From Bacteroidia bacterium (GTDB lineage: Bacteria > Bacteroidota > Bacteroidia > Flavobacteriales_D > Crocinitomicaceae), in NCBI GenBank assembly GCA_030426825.1, contig JAUHXX010000002.1:1-50990 (forward strand): a stretch of 50,990 nucleotides of DNA, written 5' to 3'. The stretch's first letter is position 1, and every line of letters begins with the position of its first letter. The position numbers and the translations under genes are program-made. Shown here piece by piece: positions 7,561-18,109 of this stretch. A model generated the notes under the pieces. The model ran no database searches. It worked only from the letters and a program-made list of their open reading frames with translations, and was not told the DNA's origin.

Positions 7561-10527
7561 TCAACGTTTCACTATGACAAAGTCATAATTTAAATTTTCG
7601 ACTCTTGATGTGGGCGTTTGTAAACCACCAGTTTTTTCGTGCACACCAATTTGAACATAGTTCTGTAATTCTGAAATAGACAAATTTTTATCATTGTTCT
7701 TATCCGCCTTCCTGGTAGACAAAGCCTCCAACAACACATAGGTGAACACGCCGTTATTCCACTGATCTCCTTCAATTGCATATTCTGCACCTCCAGAACT
7801 TGAAATAACAGTAGCGCCATTATTCACTCTCATATCTGCAAATAATGCTTTAGAAAGTTCAAATGAATTAACCTCATCTATATTCTTTACCGTGTTTCCT
7901 ACCCGTCTAAAAATTAGATCTTGTTGATTTTCTTCATCATCTGTTACAAAAGTTTTTACCACTTCATCTTTATCTATTTCTCCACTATGACAAGCATCCA
8001 AAAACATGATTTTTTTTCTACTCTTAGTCATTTCTAGCATATCATCAAAAACAGAAAATGGTACGCCCTTTTTTGATGGGTCAGAAAATTCCATATCATG
8101 TGGCGCAAAGTAATAATCTAACTCATCATCCAAAACACCGTGACCTGCAACAAATAAAACCACCACATCATTCACTTTCGCATCCTTCATAAAATCTGTC
8201 ATTTGCAAAATATTCTCTTTAGTTGCCATACTATCAACCAAAACAGTGCTTTTCTTCAAATTATAATTCCCTAAATCGGTGAATAAATGACTGATATCAT
8301 TAGCGTCTTTAGCAGCATATGACAAATTGTAGTTTTTCTCTGCATATTTCGATACACCAATGGTCAATAAATAAAGATTATCCTTCTCTTTAGAACTGGT
8401 GCCTTGAACTTTGAAGGTTTGCTTAAGTGATGAGGTATTATTTTCATTGGTCACATAACACTGAATAATGTTTGCGCCTTCATTTAATCGCAGATCTATA
8501 TCTCCTGTGAATAGTTTTCCTTTCAGTTTCTTTCCTTCTTTGCCAAATTCCGGCACCCCGTTGACATAGATATGTAATCGTTGTAAATCTACCATTTCAT
8601 CTTCACATTTCAACGATATTTTTAGTTTGTTGTCTATAATTTGTTCATCCAAAGCCTTTGTTAAGGTGAGCGTTGGTAGATCTAAACTTAACTTAATGTC
8701 TTCTGCAGAGACACCAAGTTTATCCAGTCTCTTTTTATAAGCTTTTTGAAAAGCTTGCTCATAATACTCATCAAAATAAGGTAGATTTTTTATCACTAAA
8801 TCCGGTCGATTATACTTTAAATCAAACTGCTCAAACGAAAAGATTCTTCCGTTCATAGAAAAACCAATATATGCCAATGCATTCTTGGATGAAAAATAGT
8901 TTCCTTCTTCGGTAATGTAAACGAATTGACCATCTCCAAAAGCTCCAAATACCACCATTAAATCACCCGTTTTTGCATCCCAAAATCTTATCATTCCATC
9001 CCAACCTGCCGTGGCTAAGAACCCAAACTTATCATTGAAGGCAACAGCTGTTAACAAACCAGAATGGCGGCTTTCAATTTTTCGAATGGTTTCACCGTTC
9101 TCTGTCGAGGTCAAATAAACATCTTGACCTTTAATCGTGGCTTTCATTTTGAGTGAATCAGAAACAGCTACTTTTGGTAAATCAGAAAGGAAATAAGTGT
9201 TTTCATGATAAATCTTATTCTTTAGATCATCAATATATTTTTCACTTTTCTGACTAAGGTTTTTTTGTTTTTCAAAGGTGAGCAAGTTGTTGGGAAAATT
9301 CCAATGCACCTTGAACTCAGTAACTTTTTCAAAGGACCCTTCAATGCTCAGATGCAACTGTTTGTAAATAACCAAGAGGTCTGCTGAATTTTCTGAAAAT
9401 TTCAAAATATCAACCACAGAAAAATTACCGACATTTTTTAAAATATCCGATTTTAAAGACATTTTATTGACAATTGTTTGATTTGAAATCAAATCAGTTT
9501 TTCTCATTGATCCGTCCTCATATCCTACAATGATGTTCAACCCATCTTTAGAAAATTTCAAATCATTGATTTGACTTACAAGACCTTTTAGCACCTTAAC
9601 AACTCTTCTACTTTCTATGTCCCAAATTACTACAGACTTTGATGCTCCAGTTGTGGCCAAATACTTTTTGTTTTTTGACAAGTCAAGTGCTGTGATTTTA
9701 TCATTGGTTCCTTTAAAAACAGCTTCTTGAAACCACTTTTCATCTTCTATTACCCTCACATTCCCTTGATTATCTGCAAAATACATAAGGTTATTGTTCA
9801 ATTCTATATCGTTAATCAGATTCAACATCCAATCTGTTGTTCCTGCCTTACGCTTATGCTCTTGAAAATCATATGCAACCACAACTCCACTATTATTAGA
9901 GTAGACGATTTCAGATTTTTCAGAATGAAATTTTGCGGATTTTATTGAATGCGGAAATCTCTTAATTAATTCATTCGATTTCAGATCTATCAAGAAAGCA
10001 AAGCGTTCTTCAATACCCCCAATAAAAAGCAAAGAATCATTTGCCGAAAGCTCAACACAAGTAAAGGCATGTTTCGGGAATACATCAATTTTTGTAGTCT
10101 CCAGAGAATTAAACTCTAAACTTAAGAGCTCTTTGCCTGCAATGTAAATCTTTGATCCTGATTTATTGAATTTAAAGTCGTTGATTGGATAATCTAACTT
10201 AACTTGCTCTAATTCAATTCCCTCTAAATAATCCCACACTCTCAAAGTACTGTCTTCTGAAGCAGAGACCAATAGTTTTTTACTTGGGTGAAAAGCCAAG
10301 GCATTAATTCGGGCCGTATGCCCAAGCATTGTGTTGTACTGTTTGGAAGTTGAGAAATGCCAAACCACTAATTTATGGTCCGAGCCCGCTGTTGCTATGA
10401 ATTCTCCCTCAGGATTGAACTCCACATCCAATATGGTTGAGGCATGACCAGTTTGCACAGTCAATTGTGGCTCTTGAGATAGAGCGGAAATTGAAACACA
10501 CATCAATAGGATAAAAAGAATTCTCAT
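7561..10527 (-). CDS. Exported WD40-repeat protein with C-terminal caspase-like (C14) peptidase domain
   Basis: 988 aa; signal peptide MRILFILLMCVSISALSQ; several WD40 repeats (HASTILDVEFNPEGEFIATAGSDHKLVVW; HTARINALAFHPSKKLLVSASEDSTLRVWD); catalytic His in VVLFVAGHG (codon 8140-8142) and Cys in IMFLDACHSGE (codon 7990-7992). Confidence 0.93.
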   Translation of the reverse strand: MRILFILLMCVSISALSQEPQLTVQTGHASTILDVEFNPEGEFIATAGSDHKLVVWHFSTSKQYNTMLGHTARINALAFHPSKKLLVSASEDSTLRVWDYLEGIELEQVKLDYPINDFKFNKSGSKIYIAGKELLSLEFNSLETTKIDVFPKHAFTCVELSANDSLLFIGGIEERFAFLIDLKSNELIKRFPHSIKSAKFHSEKSEIVYSNNSGVVVAYDFQEHKRKAGTTDWMLNLINDIELNNNLMYFADNQGNVRVIEDEKWFQEAVFKGTNDKITALDLSKNKKYLATTGASKSVVIWDIESRRVVKVLKGLVSQINDLKFSKDGLNIIVGYEDGSMRKTDLISNQTIVNKMSLKSDILKNVGNFSVVDILKFSENSADLLVIYKQLHLSIEGSFEKVTEFKVHWNFPNNLLTFEKQKNLSQKSEKYIDDLKNKIYHENTYFLSDLPKVAVSDSLKMKATIKGQDVYLTSTENGETIRKIESRHSGLLTAVAFNDKFGFLATAGWDGMIRFWDAKTGDLMVVFGAFGDGQFVYITEEGNYFSSKNALAYIGFSMNGRIFSFEQFDLKYNRPDLVIKNLPYFDEYYEQAFQKAYKKRLDKLGVSAEDIKLSLDLPTLTLTKALDEQIIDNKLKISLKCEDEMVDLQRLHIYVNGVPEFGKEGKKLKGKLFTGDIDLRLNEGANIIQCYVTNENNTSSLKQTFKVQGTSSKEKDNLYLLTIGVSKYAEKNYNLSYAAKDANDISHLFTDLGNYNLKKSTVLVDSMATKENILQMTDFMKDAKVNDVVVLFVAGHGVLDDELDYYFAPHDMEFSDPSKKGVPFSVFDDMLEMTKSRKKIMFLDACHSGEIDKDEVVKTFVTDDEENQQDLIFRRVGNTVKNIDEVNSFELSKALFADMRVNNGATVISSSGGAEYAIEGDQWNNGVFTYVLLEALSTRKADKNNDKNLSISELQNYVQIGVHEKTGGLQTPTSRVENLNYDFVIVKR

Positions 10528-10577
10528 AGTAGTAACACTAAGCTAAATATAAGAAAACCAATTGAATGTGAAATCTA

Positions 10578-11873
10578 TTAAGCCATAATAGCGTCTAAGG
10601 CATTGCAGAATGTATCCGCCACTTGATTTAATACATCTTCATTGTGCGCTGCAGAAACAAAGCCTACTTCATATCCCGAAGGGCCAAGATAAATTCCTGC
10701 GTTTAATAATTCGGCGTATAAATTTTTAAAGTCTTGCATTGATTCGGCTCTAATTTCTGAAGCACTTCTTACAGACTCCGCGTTAGAAAAAGTCAACCAA
10801 AAGATAGAACCAATTGAAAACAATTCAAATTCGTAAGATTTACTTTTAGCATGGGCATTAATTTTATCAACGAATTTCTTAGTTTTATTTTCTTGATTTT
10901 CGTAAAACCCATCTTTTAGGCATTCAGACAGCTGAGCGATTCCGGCAGCCATAGCCACAGGATTTCCAGATAAAGTACCTGCTTGGTACACATCACCTAA
11001 TGGCGAAATATGAGCCATTATTTCGTTAGAGGCACCGTATGCTCCTACCGGCAATCCACCGCCAATAATCTTTCCATAGGTCACAATATCCGGTTGAATA
11101 TTATAATATTCTGCTGCACCTGCAAAAGCAACTCTGAAACCACTAATTACTTCATCAAAAAACAATAAAATACCGTTCTCTGTGCAAACCTCTCTTAAAA
11201 ATTCTAGGTATGATTTCTCTTGCAAAAGCAAGCCATTATTCGCTGGAATTGGCTCAATGATAATGCAGGCAATGTCATCCCCATGATTTTTAATCGCTGT
11301 ATTAACAGCCTCTCTATCATTTAAAGGTAAAACAATCGTTTCTGCCGAGAAAGACTCGGGCACACCTGCCGAAGAAGACGAACCAAAAGTTGCAAGACCA
11401 GATCCAGCTTTTACCAAAAGCGAATCAGAATGTCCGTGATAACAACCCTCAAACTTGATAATTTTATTCCTTCCTGTATAACCTCTGGCCAATCGAATTC
11501 CAGACATCACAGCTTCTGTACCCGAACTTACAAATCTTATTTTCTCAACAAATGGGTTATTCTGAACGATTAAATTACCCAATTCATTCTCAAGTTTTGT
11601 CGGTGCGCCAAATGACGTTCCGTTCACCAAGTTTTGTTCAATTTTTGTACGAACAGCAGGATGATTATGTCCAAGAATTAATGGTCCCCAACTACAACAG
11701 AAGTCAATAAATTCATTTCCATCAGCATCCCAAATTCTACATCCATCACCCTTTTCAATAAACAATGGAACTCCATCCACACTTTTAAAAGCTCTTACTG
11801 GAGAGTTCACACCTCCCGGGAATAGTGTCTTTGCAGTTTCGAATAGGCTTTCAGAATTTTTTCTTGATATCAT
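10578..11873 (-). CDS. hemL: Glutamate-1-semialdehyde 2,1-aminomutase
   Basis: 431 aa; class III aminotransferase fold text with FPGGVNSPVRAF and TYGKIIGGGLPVGAYG. Confidence 0.97.
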   Translation of the reverse strand: MISRKNSESLFETAKTLFPGGVNSPVRAFKSVDGVPLFIEKGDGCRIWDADGNEFIDFCCSWGPLILGHNHPAVRTKIEQNLVNGTSFGAPTKLENELGNLIVQNNPFVEKIRFVSSGTEAVMSGIRLARGYTGRNKIIKFEGCYHGHSDSLLVKAGSGLATFGSSSSAGVPESFSAETIVLPLNDREAVNTAIKNHGDDIACIIIEPIPANNGLLLQEKSYLEFLREVCTENGILLFFDEVISGFRVAFAGAAEYYNIQPDIVTYGKIIGGGLPVGAYGASNEIMAHISPLGDVYQAGTLSGNPVAMAAGIAQLSECLKDGFYENQENKTKKFVDKINAHAKSKSYEFELFSIGSIFWLTFSNAESVRSASEIRAESMQDFKNLYAELLNAGIYLGPSGYEVGFVSAAHNEDVLNQVADTFCNALDAIMA

Positions 11874-11989
11874 AACTTTAATTTGATAGTTCGTATCTTT
11901 GAACTGTTAGTCACAAAATTAACACATTCAATAAATGATTTGTTGATGATTAGGCAAATCTTTAAAAGAAAATCAAACTGTTGAACCTA

Positions 11990-13279
11990 ATGAGCATGAT
12001 CGAAGAAAAAAATTCATTGGCCTATGCGAAAAGCTTAGATGAAAAAGATGCTTTAAAATCTTACCGAGATCGATTTTTTATTCCAAAAATTAACGGTGAA
12101 GAGTCCGTTTATTTTACTGGGAACTCCCTTGGCTTACAGCCAAAATCTGTCAAAGACTATATTCAAAACGAACTTGATGATTGGGCAACTTTTGGAGTTG
12201 AAGGTCACTTTGAAGCAAAAAAGCCTTGGTTTGCCTACCATGAATTTCTAACAGAAAAAATTGCTAAAATTGTTGGTGCTAAGTCATCAGAAGTAGTTGT
12301 TACACATAGCTTAACAACCAACCTTCATTTGATGATGGTTTCGTTTTATCGACCAACTGCCAAACGTTATAAAATTATTTGTGAAGAAAAGGCCTTTCCT
12401 TCAGATCAGTACGCATTAGAAAGTCAGGTGAAATTTCACGGTTTAAATGTAAAAGATGCCGTAATCGAAGTTGGACCAAGATCTGGTGAACATACCATTA
12501 GACATGAAGATATTATTACAGCAATTGAGGAGGCAGGTGATGAATTAGCAATGGTAATGATCGGTGGAGTTAATTATTACACCGGTCAATTGTTTGACAT
12601 GAAATCCATTACCGAAAAAGCTCATGAAGTTGGCGCCAACTGCGGATTTGATTTAGCTCATGCTGCTGGAAATGTTATTCTGAAATTACACGAATGGGGC
12701 GTAGATTTTGCTGCTTGGTGTTCCTATAAATATCTTAACTCAAGTCCCGGAGGAGTTTCAGGCTTATTCGTTCACGAAAACCATGAATTCAATGAAGATT
12801 TACCAAGATTCGCAGGATGGTGGGGATATGACAAAGAAACGAGATTTGAAATGAAACCTGGATTTGTACCCATGAAAGGTGCAGAAGGTTGGCAATTATC
12901 AAACGCGCCAGTGTTAGGAATGGCTGCCCATTTAGCTTCGCTAGATATATTTGATGAAGTTGGCATGGACAAACTGAGAGCAAAGAGCGATCAATTAACG
13001 GCTTATTTAGAAGCAGTTATCAATGATATCTCTGAACGGTTAAATCATTTATGTGAATTCGAAATTATCACTCCAAAAAATCCCAAAGAAAGAGGGGCCC
13101 AATTGTCTATTTTAGCGCATGGAAAAGGGAAGGCTATGTTTGATGCCTTAACAAAACAAGGAGTAATCGCAGATTGGAGAGAACCGAATGTCATCCGAAT
13201 CGCACCCGTTCCATTATATAACTCTTTTGAAGATATCTTTCGATTTGGACAGTATCTTGAAAAAGCAATAAGCGAATAA
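11990..13279 (+). CDS. kynU: Kynureninase
   Basis: Typical kynureninase sequence ([60 protein letters not shown]). Start may be 11981 or 11990. Confidence 0.97.
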   Translation: MSMIEEKNSLAYAKSLDEKDALKSYRDRFFIPKINGEESVYFTGNSLGLQPKSVKDYIQNELDDWATFGVEGHFEAKKPWFAYHEFLTEKIAKIVGAKSSEVVVTHSLTTNLHLMMVSFYRPTAKRYKIICEEKAFPSDQYALESQVKFHGLNVKDAVIEVGPRSGEHTIRHEDIITAIEEAGDELAMVMIGGVNYYTGQLFDMKSITEKAHEVGANCGFDLAHAAGNVILKLHEWGVDFAAWCSYKYLNSSPGGVSGLFVHENHEFNEDLPRFAGWWGYDKETRFEMKPGFVPMKGAEGWQLSNAPVLGMAAHLASLDIFDEVGMDKLRAKSDQLTAYLEAVINDISERLNHLCEFEIITPKNPKERGAQLSILAHGKGKAMFDALTKQGVIADWREPNVIRIAPVPLYNSFEDIFRFGQYLEKAISE

Positions 13280-13282
13280 ATT

Positions 13283-13501
13283 ATGTTGGACCAATATGAT
13301 CCTGAATTTTTTGGAGAATTTTTAAGCGGACGTGCTTCTGAAGCTCATTTAATGGTCAAATTAATGGCCCAAGTTTTCGGGATTCTTATTGTAGGGATTG
13401 TCTTATGGAGAATCGCATCAGTATTTAGCAAAAAGAAAACAAATAGAAGACAAAACATGTTCTCTGATTCAAGTTATCAGAATCATTGGAAAAGAAAATA
13501 A
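13283..13501 (+). CDS. Small single-TM protein within the kynurenine operon
   Basis: 72 aa; 3-bp gap after kynU, 1-bp gap before kmo; one TM helix (LMAQVFGILIVGIVLWRIASVF) and a basic C-terminus. Confidence 0.75.
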   Translation: MLDQYDPEFFGEFLSGRASEAHLMVKLMAQVFGILIVGIVLWRIASVFSKKKTNRRQNMFSDSSYQNHWKRK

Positions 13502-13502
13502 C

Positions 13503-14846
13503 ATGGAGAAAAAAGCAATTATTGTAGGTGCTGGTCTGGTAGGCTCTTTATGGGCAGTTTATCTATCAAAGGCAGGATACAAGGTGACGATTTATGAAAG
13601 ACGCCCTGACATCCGGAAAGCTGAAATTACAGCAGGAAAATCTATCAACCTTGCCCTTTCTACGAGAGGATGGAAAGCATTAAATTTAGCGGGTATTGAC
13701 GAACAAATCAAGCCTATAGCCATCCCTATGTATGGCAGAATTATGCATGATCTGGCTGGAAATGAAACCTATCAAGCTTACGGAAAAGATGACCAGGCTA
13801 TTTACTCCATTTCAAGAGGTGATTTAAACGCCAAAATGATGGATATCGCAGAACAAACAGGTGGTGCTCAAATTTTCTATGACCACAAATGTGTTGATGT
13901 AGATTTAGAAGCTGGCAAAGTCGTATTACAAAATTATGTCACTGGAGAAACCGTTGAGGACACTGCAGATGTTGTTTTTGCCGCAGACGGTGCTTTTTCT
14001 GCTGTTAGATATAACGGCATGCAAAAATTAGATCGTTTCGATTATATGCAGGATTACATTGATGACGGCTACAAAGAGTTATTGTTACCGGCCAACGAAG
14101 ATGGATCTTACAAGTTGGATAAAAACGCTCTGCACATTTGGCCAAGAGGACGATTTATGCTGATTGCATTGGCAAATGATGACGGTTCATTTACATGCAC
14201 TTTATTCATGCCGTTCGAAGGTGAAAATTCGTTCGAGGCACTAAAAACTGATGCAGATGTTGATCGCTTTTTTAAAGAAACTTTTCCGGACTTCTATGAT
14301 ATGTTCCCTGGCTTGATTGATAGCTGGCACGACCATCCATTGTCATCATTATGTATTATTAGATGCTTCCCTTGGACTAAAGGTAAAGTTGCGTTGATGG
14401 GAGATGCTGCACATGCGACCGTCCCTTTTTATGGGCAAGGAATGAATTCTGGATTTGAAGATTGTTCAGTCATGTATGAGTTGATGCTCAAGCACAATGA
14501 AAATTGGGATAAAGTATTTGAAGAATACGAAGAATTAAGAAAGCCAGATGGAGATGCCGTGCAGGATTTATCCGTTCACAATTATTACGTAATGCGCGAC
14601 TATGTGGGTGATCCTATGTTTCTTCTGCAAAAGAAAATTGAAAAACGCTTCAGTGATTTGTACCCAGATAAGTGGATGCCGTTATACAGTCAAGTTTCAT
14701 TCTCGTCAATTCGCTATTCAGAGGCATGGGCGCAAGGCATGAAACAAGATAAAATCATGAAACAAGTTATGGATCGACCTGATATTGAAGCAGTTTGGGA
14801 TTCTAAAGAAATTGAAGTTAATATCTTAAATTTAATAGACGCTTAA
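13503..14846 (+). CDS. kmo: Kynurenine 3-monooxygenase (FAD-dependent)
   Basis: N-terminal FAD Rossmann motif (AIIVGAGLVGSLWAVYLSKAGYKVTIYERRPD), GDAAHATVPFYGQGMNSGFEDC. ATG at 13503; the upstream track extension overlaps the small ORF. Confidence 0.97.
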   Translation: MEKKAIIVGAGLVGSLWAVYLSKAGYKVTIYERRPDIRKAEITAGKSINLALSTRGWKALNLAGIDEQIKPIAIPMYGRIMHDLAGNETYQAYGKDDQAIYSISRGDLNAKMMDIAEQTGGAQIFYDHKCVDVDLEAGKVVLQNYVTGETVEDTADVVFAADGAFSAVRYNGMQKLDRFDYMQDYIDDGYKELLLPANEDGSYKLDKNALHIWPRGRFMLIALANDDGSFTCTLFMPFEGENSFEALKTDADVDRFFKETFPDFYDMFPGLIDSWHDHPLSSLCIIRCFPWTKGKVALMGDAAHATVPFYGQGMNSGFEDCSVMYELMLKHNENWDKVFEEYEELRKPDGDAVQDLSVHNYYVMRDYVGDPMFLLQKKIEKRFSDLYPDKWMPLYSQVSFSSIRYSEAWAQGMKQDKIMKQVMDRPDIEAVWDSKEIEVNILNLIDA

Positions 14847-14888
14847 AATTTCGTAACTTGCTCATCAACAAACCAAACCTTGGGCTTT

Positions 14889-15728
14889 ATGCAAAAAGCA
14901 GCTCTCTTTTTATTTACCCTTTTTAGTGTTGGAATTGCCTCTGCGCAAATTTCTGGCGAGTTCGATAAAAAAGCGAATAAACGAAAAAATACGAATCAAT
15001 TTTCAGATAAAAAAAACTGGGGTGACGCCATCTGGAGTCCGAACGCCAGTCATTACAGACCTTTGGGGTGGCATATTGATCCAGGCATTACTTATATGTT
15101 TGGGAACTCACCGCAAGATCAAAGTGATGCTTCAAAATTAACTCCTTCTGGATTACCAGGTTATTACCTTGAAGCTGGTTTAGAACATCTCTTTAAAAAA
15201 CAAGGTAAAATCTTTCATTATTTTGATTGGGGATTAGGTGTAAAACACTTTGGTGGCCAAGAAAAATGGAAAGACGCTTCAGGGAACGCGACTCGAGGAC
15301 AATTCAATTTTGGAAATGTTTTTTTAAGGGCTGCTATTCACAACGTTGCGCAACTGTCACTGTGGAATTTTATTGATCAATCTATTGGACTAAATGTTGA
15401 TTATAGAATTTATGGAGGCAAACCTGATGCTGATTATACGCCGCCAGCTGGCTATGATAATCAAGGTAAATTAGTAGCACAATTAAATTATTCAATTGGT
15501 TGGGGACTTAAAGTTCGTGACGGATTTTTTATCGTGCCTACCATTCAAACACCAATATTAACTGCATTCAATTGGAACGGATTAAATCCAAGTCATAAAT
15601 GGTTTAACTCTAGATATCAGCCAGCAATTTTCACAATTAAATTTGCTTGGTTATTTCCTAAAAAAGGATGTAATGTTCCTACCGACCCTAATGGTAAGAA
15701 GCAATCTGAACAGTACCAAATGCAATAA
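14889..15728 (+). CDS. Hypothetical secreted/outer-membrane protein
   Basis: Signal peptide MQKAALFLFTLFSVGIASAQ; barrel-like body; ATG 14889 preferred over TTG 14880. Confidence 0.7.
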   Translation: MQKAALFLFTLFSVGIASAQISGEFDKKANKRKNTNQFSDKKNWGDAIWSPNASHYRPLGWHIDPGITYMFGNSPQDQSDASKLTPSGLPGYYLEAGLEHLFKKQGKIFHYFDWGLGVKHFGGQEKWKDASGNATRGQFNFGNVFLRAAIHNVAQLSLWNFIDQSIGLNVDYRIYGGKPDADYTPPAGYDNQGKLVAQLNYSIGWGLKVRDGFFIVPTIQTPILTAFNWNGLNPSHKWFNSRYQPAIFTIKFAWLFPKKGCNVPTDPNGKKQSEQYQMQ

Positions 15729-15730
15729 TC

Positions 15731-16696
15731 TTGCGACCGAAAAGATTAATATGTTTAATGGCTCTAAGCATCTTTTTGTTAGGATGTCAAAAGAAAAACA
15801 TCAAAGCGGGCTTAGAAAAGTATACTGATTTTGGTGATAATCCAGGCAAATTGCGTTGCTATTATCACGTCCCTGATAATGCCACCAGCAACATGCCACT
15901 GCTGGTCGTACTCCACGGTTGTAATCAAAAAGCACGAGAAGCCGCCGAACTCACAGATTGGAACAAATTAGCTGATATTTATGGATTCTATGTTTTATAT
16001 CCTGAGCAAAAAACCAGCAACAATGGATCAAGATGTTTTAACTGGTTTTTAGAAAAAGATTATACTAAAAACAGTGGTGAAAATGAATCCATTAAAAATA
16101 TGATCATCAGTGTTCAGGACAAATTCAGTACGGATCCAACTCGAACCTATATAACCGGTTTATCTGCCGGGGCGGCAATGAGCATGATCATGATAGCAGA
16201 TTATCCAGAACTTTTTGACGGCGCCGCAGTATTGTCTGGAGGGCCGTTTAAATCTGCCGGAAAATTGAAAGATTCTTACAATGCATTGGCTGGTAAAATT
16301 GATAAAACTCCTCAAGAATGGGGAGACCTGGTAAGGGAAGAAAATCCTAGTTACACTGGCGAATACCCCAACTTAATGGTTTTTCATGGAAAAAAAGATT
16401 TGGTGGTAGATTTCAAAAACAGCAACGAGATTATTGAACAATGGTCAAATGTCCTTGGAATTTCACTCGATAATAATGTATCCACAAATCCAGAAACGGA
16501 TATCACTAGAATCGCTTATTTAGACGACATGCAAAACGAAAGAATCGTATCAATTGAAGTGGATAACATGGGCCATGCCCTTTTGGTTGATCCCGGAAGC
16601 GACATTGATCAAGGAGGAGGCAAAGGCGTATTTGCAGAGGATAAGAACTATTTTTCTAGTTATTGGATTGGTAAACAGTTTGGATTAATTCCATAA
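15731..16696 (+). CDS. PHB depolymerase/CE1-family esterase, putative lipoprotein
   Basis: Lipobox-like MRPKRLICLMALSIFLLGC; LLVVLHGCNQ and nucleophile elbow TGLSAGAAMS; late His in NMGHALLVDPG. Confidence 0.85.
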   Translation: MRPKRLICLMALSIFLLGCQKKNIKAGLEKYTDFGDNPGKLRCYYHVPDNATSNMPLLVVLHGCNQKAREAAELTDWNKLADIYGFYVLYPEQKTSNNGSRCFNWFLEKDYTKNSGENESIKNMIISVQDKFSTDPTRTYITGLSAGAAMSMIMIADYPELFDGAAVLSGGPFKSAGKLKDSYNALAGKIDKTPQEWGDLVREENPSYTGEYPNLMVFHGKKDLVVDFKNSNEIIEQWSNVLGISLDNNVSTNPETDITRIAYLDDMQNERIVSIEVDNMGHALLVDPGSDIDQGGGKGVFAEDKNYFSSYWIGKQFGLIP

Positions 16697-16723
16697 AAAA
16701 TCCCCCTGACCAAGTCAGAGGGA
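16695..16723 (-). terminator. Rho-independent terminator for the tonB-like gene
   Basis: Minus strand TCCCTCTGAC-TTG-GTCAGGGGGA followed by TTTTTT; the single imperfect pair is G.U on the minus transcript but C.A on the plus transcript. Confidence 0.65.
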
Positions 16724-16750
16724 AATAGATTGTTTCTTTGTTAATTAATT

Positions 16751-17452
16751 TTAGTGAGATTCAAATTTAATTGGAATCGTATATCTCACTCTTACTTTTT
16801 TACCTGCTTGTTCACCAGGAATCCACTTTGGCATTTTACGCACTACTCTCATAGCTTCAGCTGTCAAATCCTCATGTTCATTGCTTACGTTTTTAACTTG
16901 GCAAATTGAACCGTTAGTGTTGACAACAAATTGAACGTAAACTGTTCCACCGATCCCCATTTCAGCGCAAAGCTGAGGGTACTCGATTTCATTCTGCATC
17001 CACTTCATCATGGCTGCTTCACCACCAACGAATGATGGATCTATTTCAGCCACATCAATAATGGCACCATCTTCTTCAGCTATTCCCATTCCAATGTCAC
17101 CATAGATATCACCAAAATCATCATCAATTGTGATTTTTCCTTTGTTATCAAATTTCACATCACCCTGCTCAGGGATGAATTCTCTCACAACAAAAGAATC
17201 AACGTGCTCTGGATTCACAACTGGTGGTTGCTTCTTTTTTTCTTCTGGAATTTTAAAATCATCCAGTTGAACATCATTTGGATCAAAAGTTGGCGTCTCA
17301 GCATCTAAATAAGTGACTTGTTTACCATCAACAGCAACCGTTGAATATTCAAAAGCTGCTAAAACTAGAGATCCTGCTACTAGTAATCCGATTTGAAAAA
17401 AGGCGAATCGTTTTCGTTCTAAATTGGCCTTCTTATTTTTTTTTGCGATCAT
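16751..17452 (-). CDS. TonB family energy transducer-like protein
   Basis: N-terminal TM, Pro-rich linker, C-terminal TonB domain (YPQLCAEMGIGGTVYVQFVVNTNGSICQVKN...KMPKWIPGEQAGKKVRVRYTIPIKF). Confidence 0.92.
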   Translation of the reverse strand: MIAKKNKKANLERKRFAFFQIGLLVAGSLVLAAFEYSTVAVDGKQVTYLDAETPTFDPNDVQLDDFKIPEEKKKQPPVVNPEHVDSFVVREFIPEQGDVKFDNKGKITIDDDFGDIYGDIGMGIAEEDGAIIDVAEIDPSFVGGEAAMMKWMQNEIEYPQLCAEMGIGGTVYVQFVVNTNGSICQVKNVSNEHEDLTAEAMRVVRKMPKWIPGEQAGKKVRVRYTIPIKFESH

Positions 17453-17592
17453 AATATAAATTTTAGTTAAACAATCTGCATGAACATATGCAAGTGATGT
17501 GCCAAAATTATATAGTGCTGATTTTCAATACATTAGATGAACAAAAAAGTTAATTTTTTGTTAACGTACTTCGGTAATGAAATATAAAAAGA

Positions 17593-18030
17593 CTATCTTT
17601 CTCCTGATCGGAGAACATAAGAAAGGATGTTTGCGGCAACTAGAATTAAACCTAAGCAAATCCAAATGAATCCCCATTTACTAAAATCAAAATAAAGCGG
17701 ATTGGTCAGAATTAAAACATCAAAGGTCAATATGACACAGATCGTCACAATCATAGCAATACAGATATTCTTAGCTTGACGGTGAATCACTTTTTTCAAA
17801 ACAATAATTTCAAAAACGAGCATAAGTAATATCATGGGAGCTGTGAAAATAGCTGCTGATAAAGACAACATTGGAACCTTTCGAATATCATCAAACTTGA
17901 TTTTATCCATTTCATTCAATTCAGTGATTAAATGATTCTCGTTGGCATTGTAGATGCGCATCCCGAAATACATAGAGATTAAGCACATCAAAAAAGCAAG
18001 TCCGGCGATAATGAAATGATGTTTACGCAT
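17593..18030 (-). CDS. Hypothetical four-TM membrane protein
   Basis: Four hydrophobic segments; internal Met (MRKHHFIIAG) is the likely start. Confidence 0.65.
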   Translation of the reverse strand: MRKHHFIIAGLAFLMCLISMYFGMRIYNANENHLITELNEMDKIKFDDIRKVPMLSLSAAIFTAPMILLMLVFEIIVLKKVIHRQAKNICIAMIVTICVILTFDVLILTNPLYFDFSKWGFIWICLGLILVAANILSYVLRSGER

Positions 18031-18109
18031 GGCAGCAAATATAGGGAAATACGATTTCTTGTTCTGCAATTAGCCAAGCATTTGATTATATTTGCACAAA
18101 AATTGAGCT

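Noticed and set aside
7561-10527. WD40-caspase gene as an anti-phage defence effector
   Set aside because: It has a signal peptide and no sensor, nuclease, reverse transcriptase or nucleotidyltransferase partner nearby, so a cytosolic defence role is not supported by this window.
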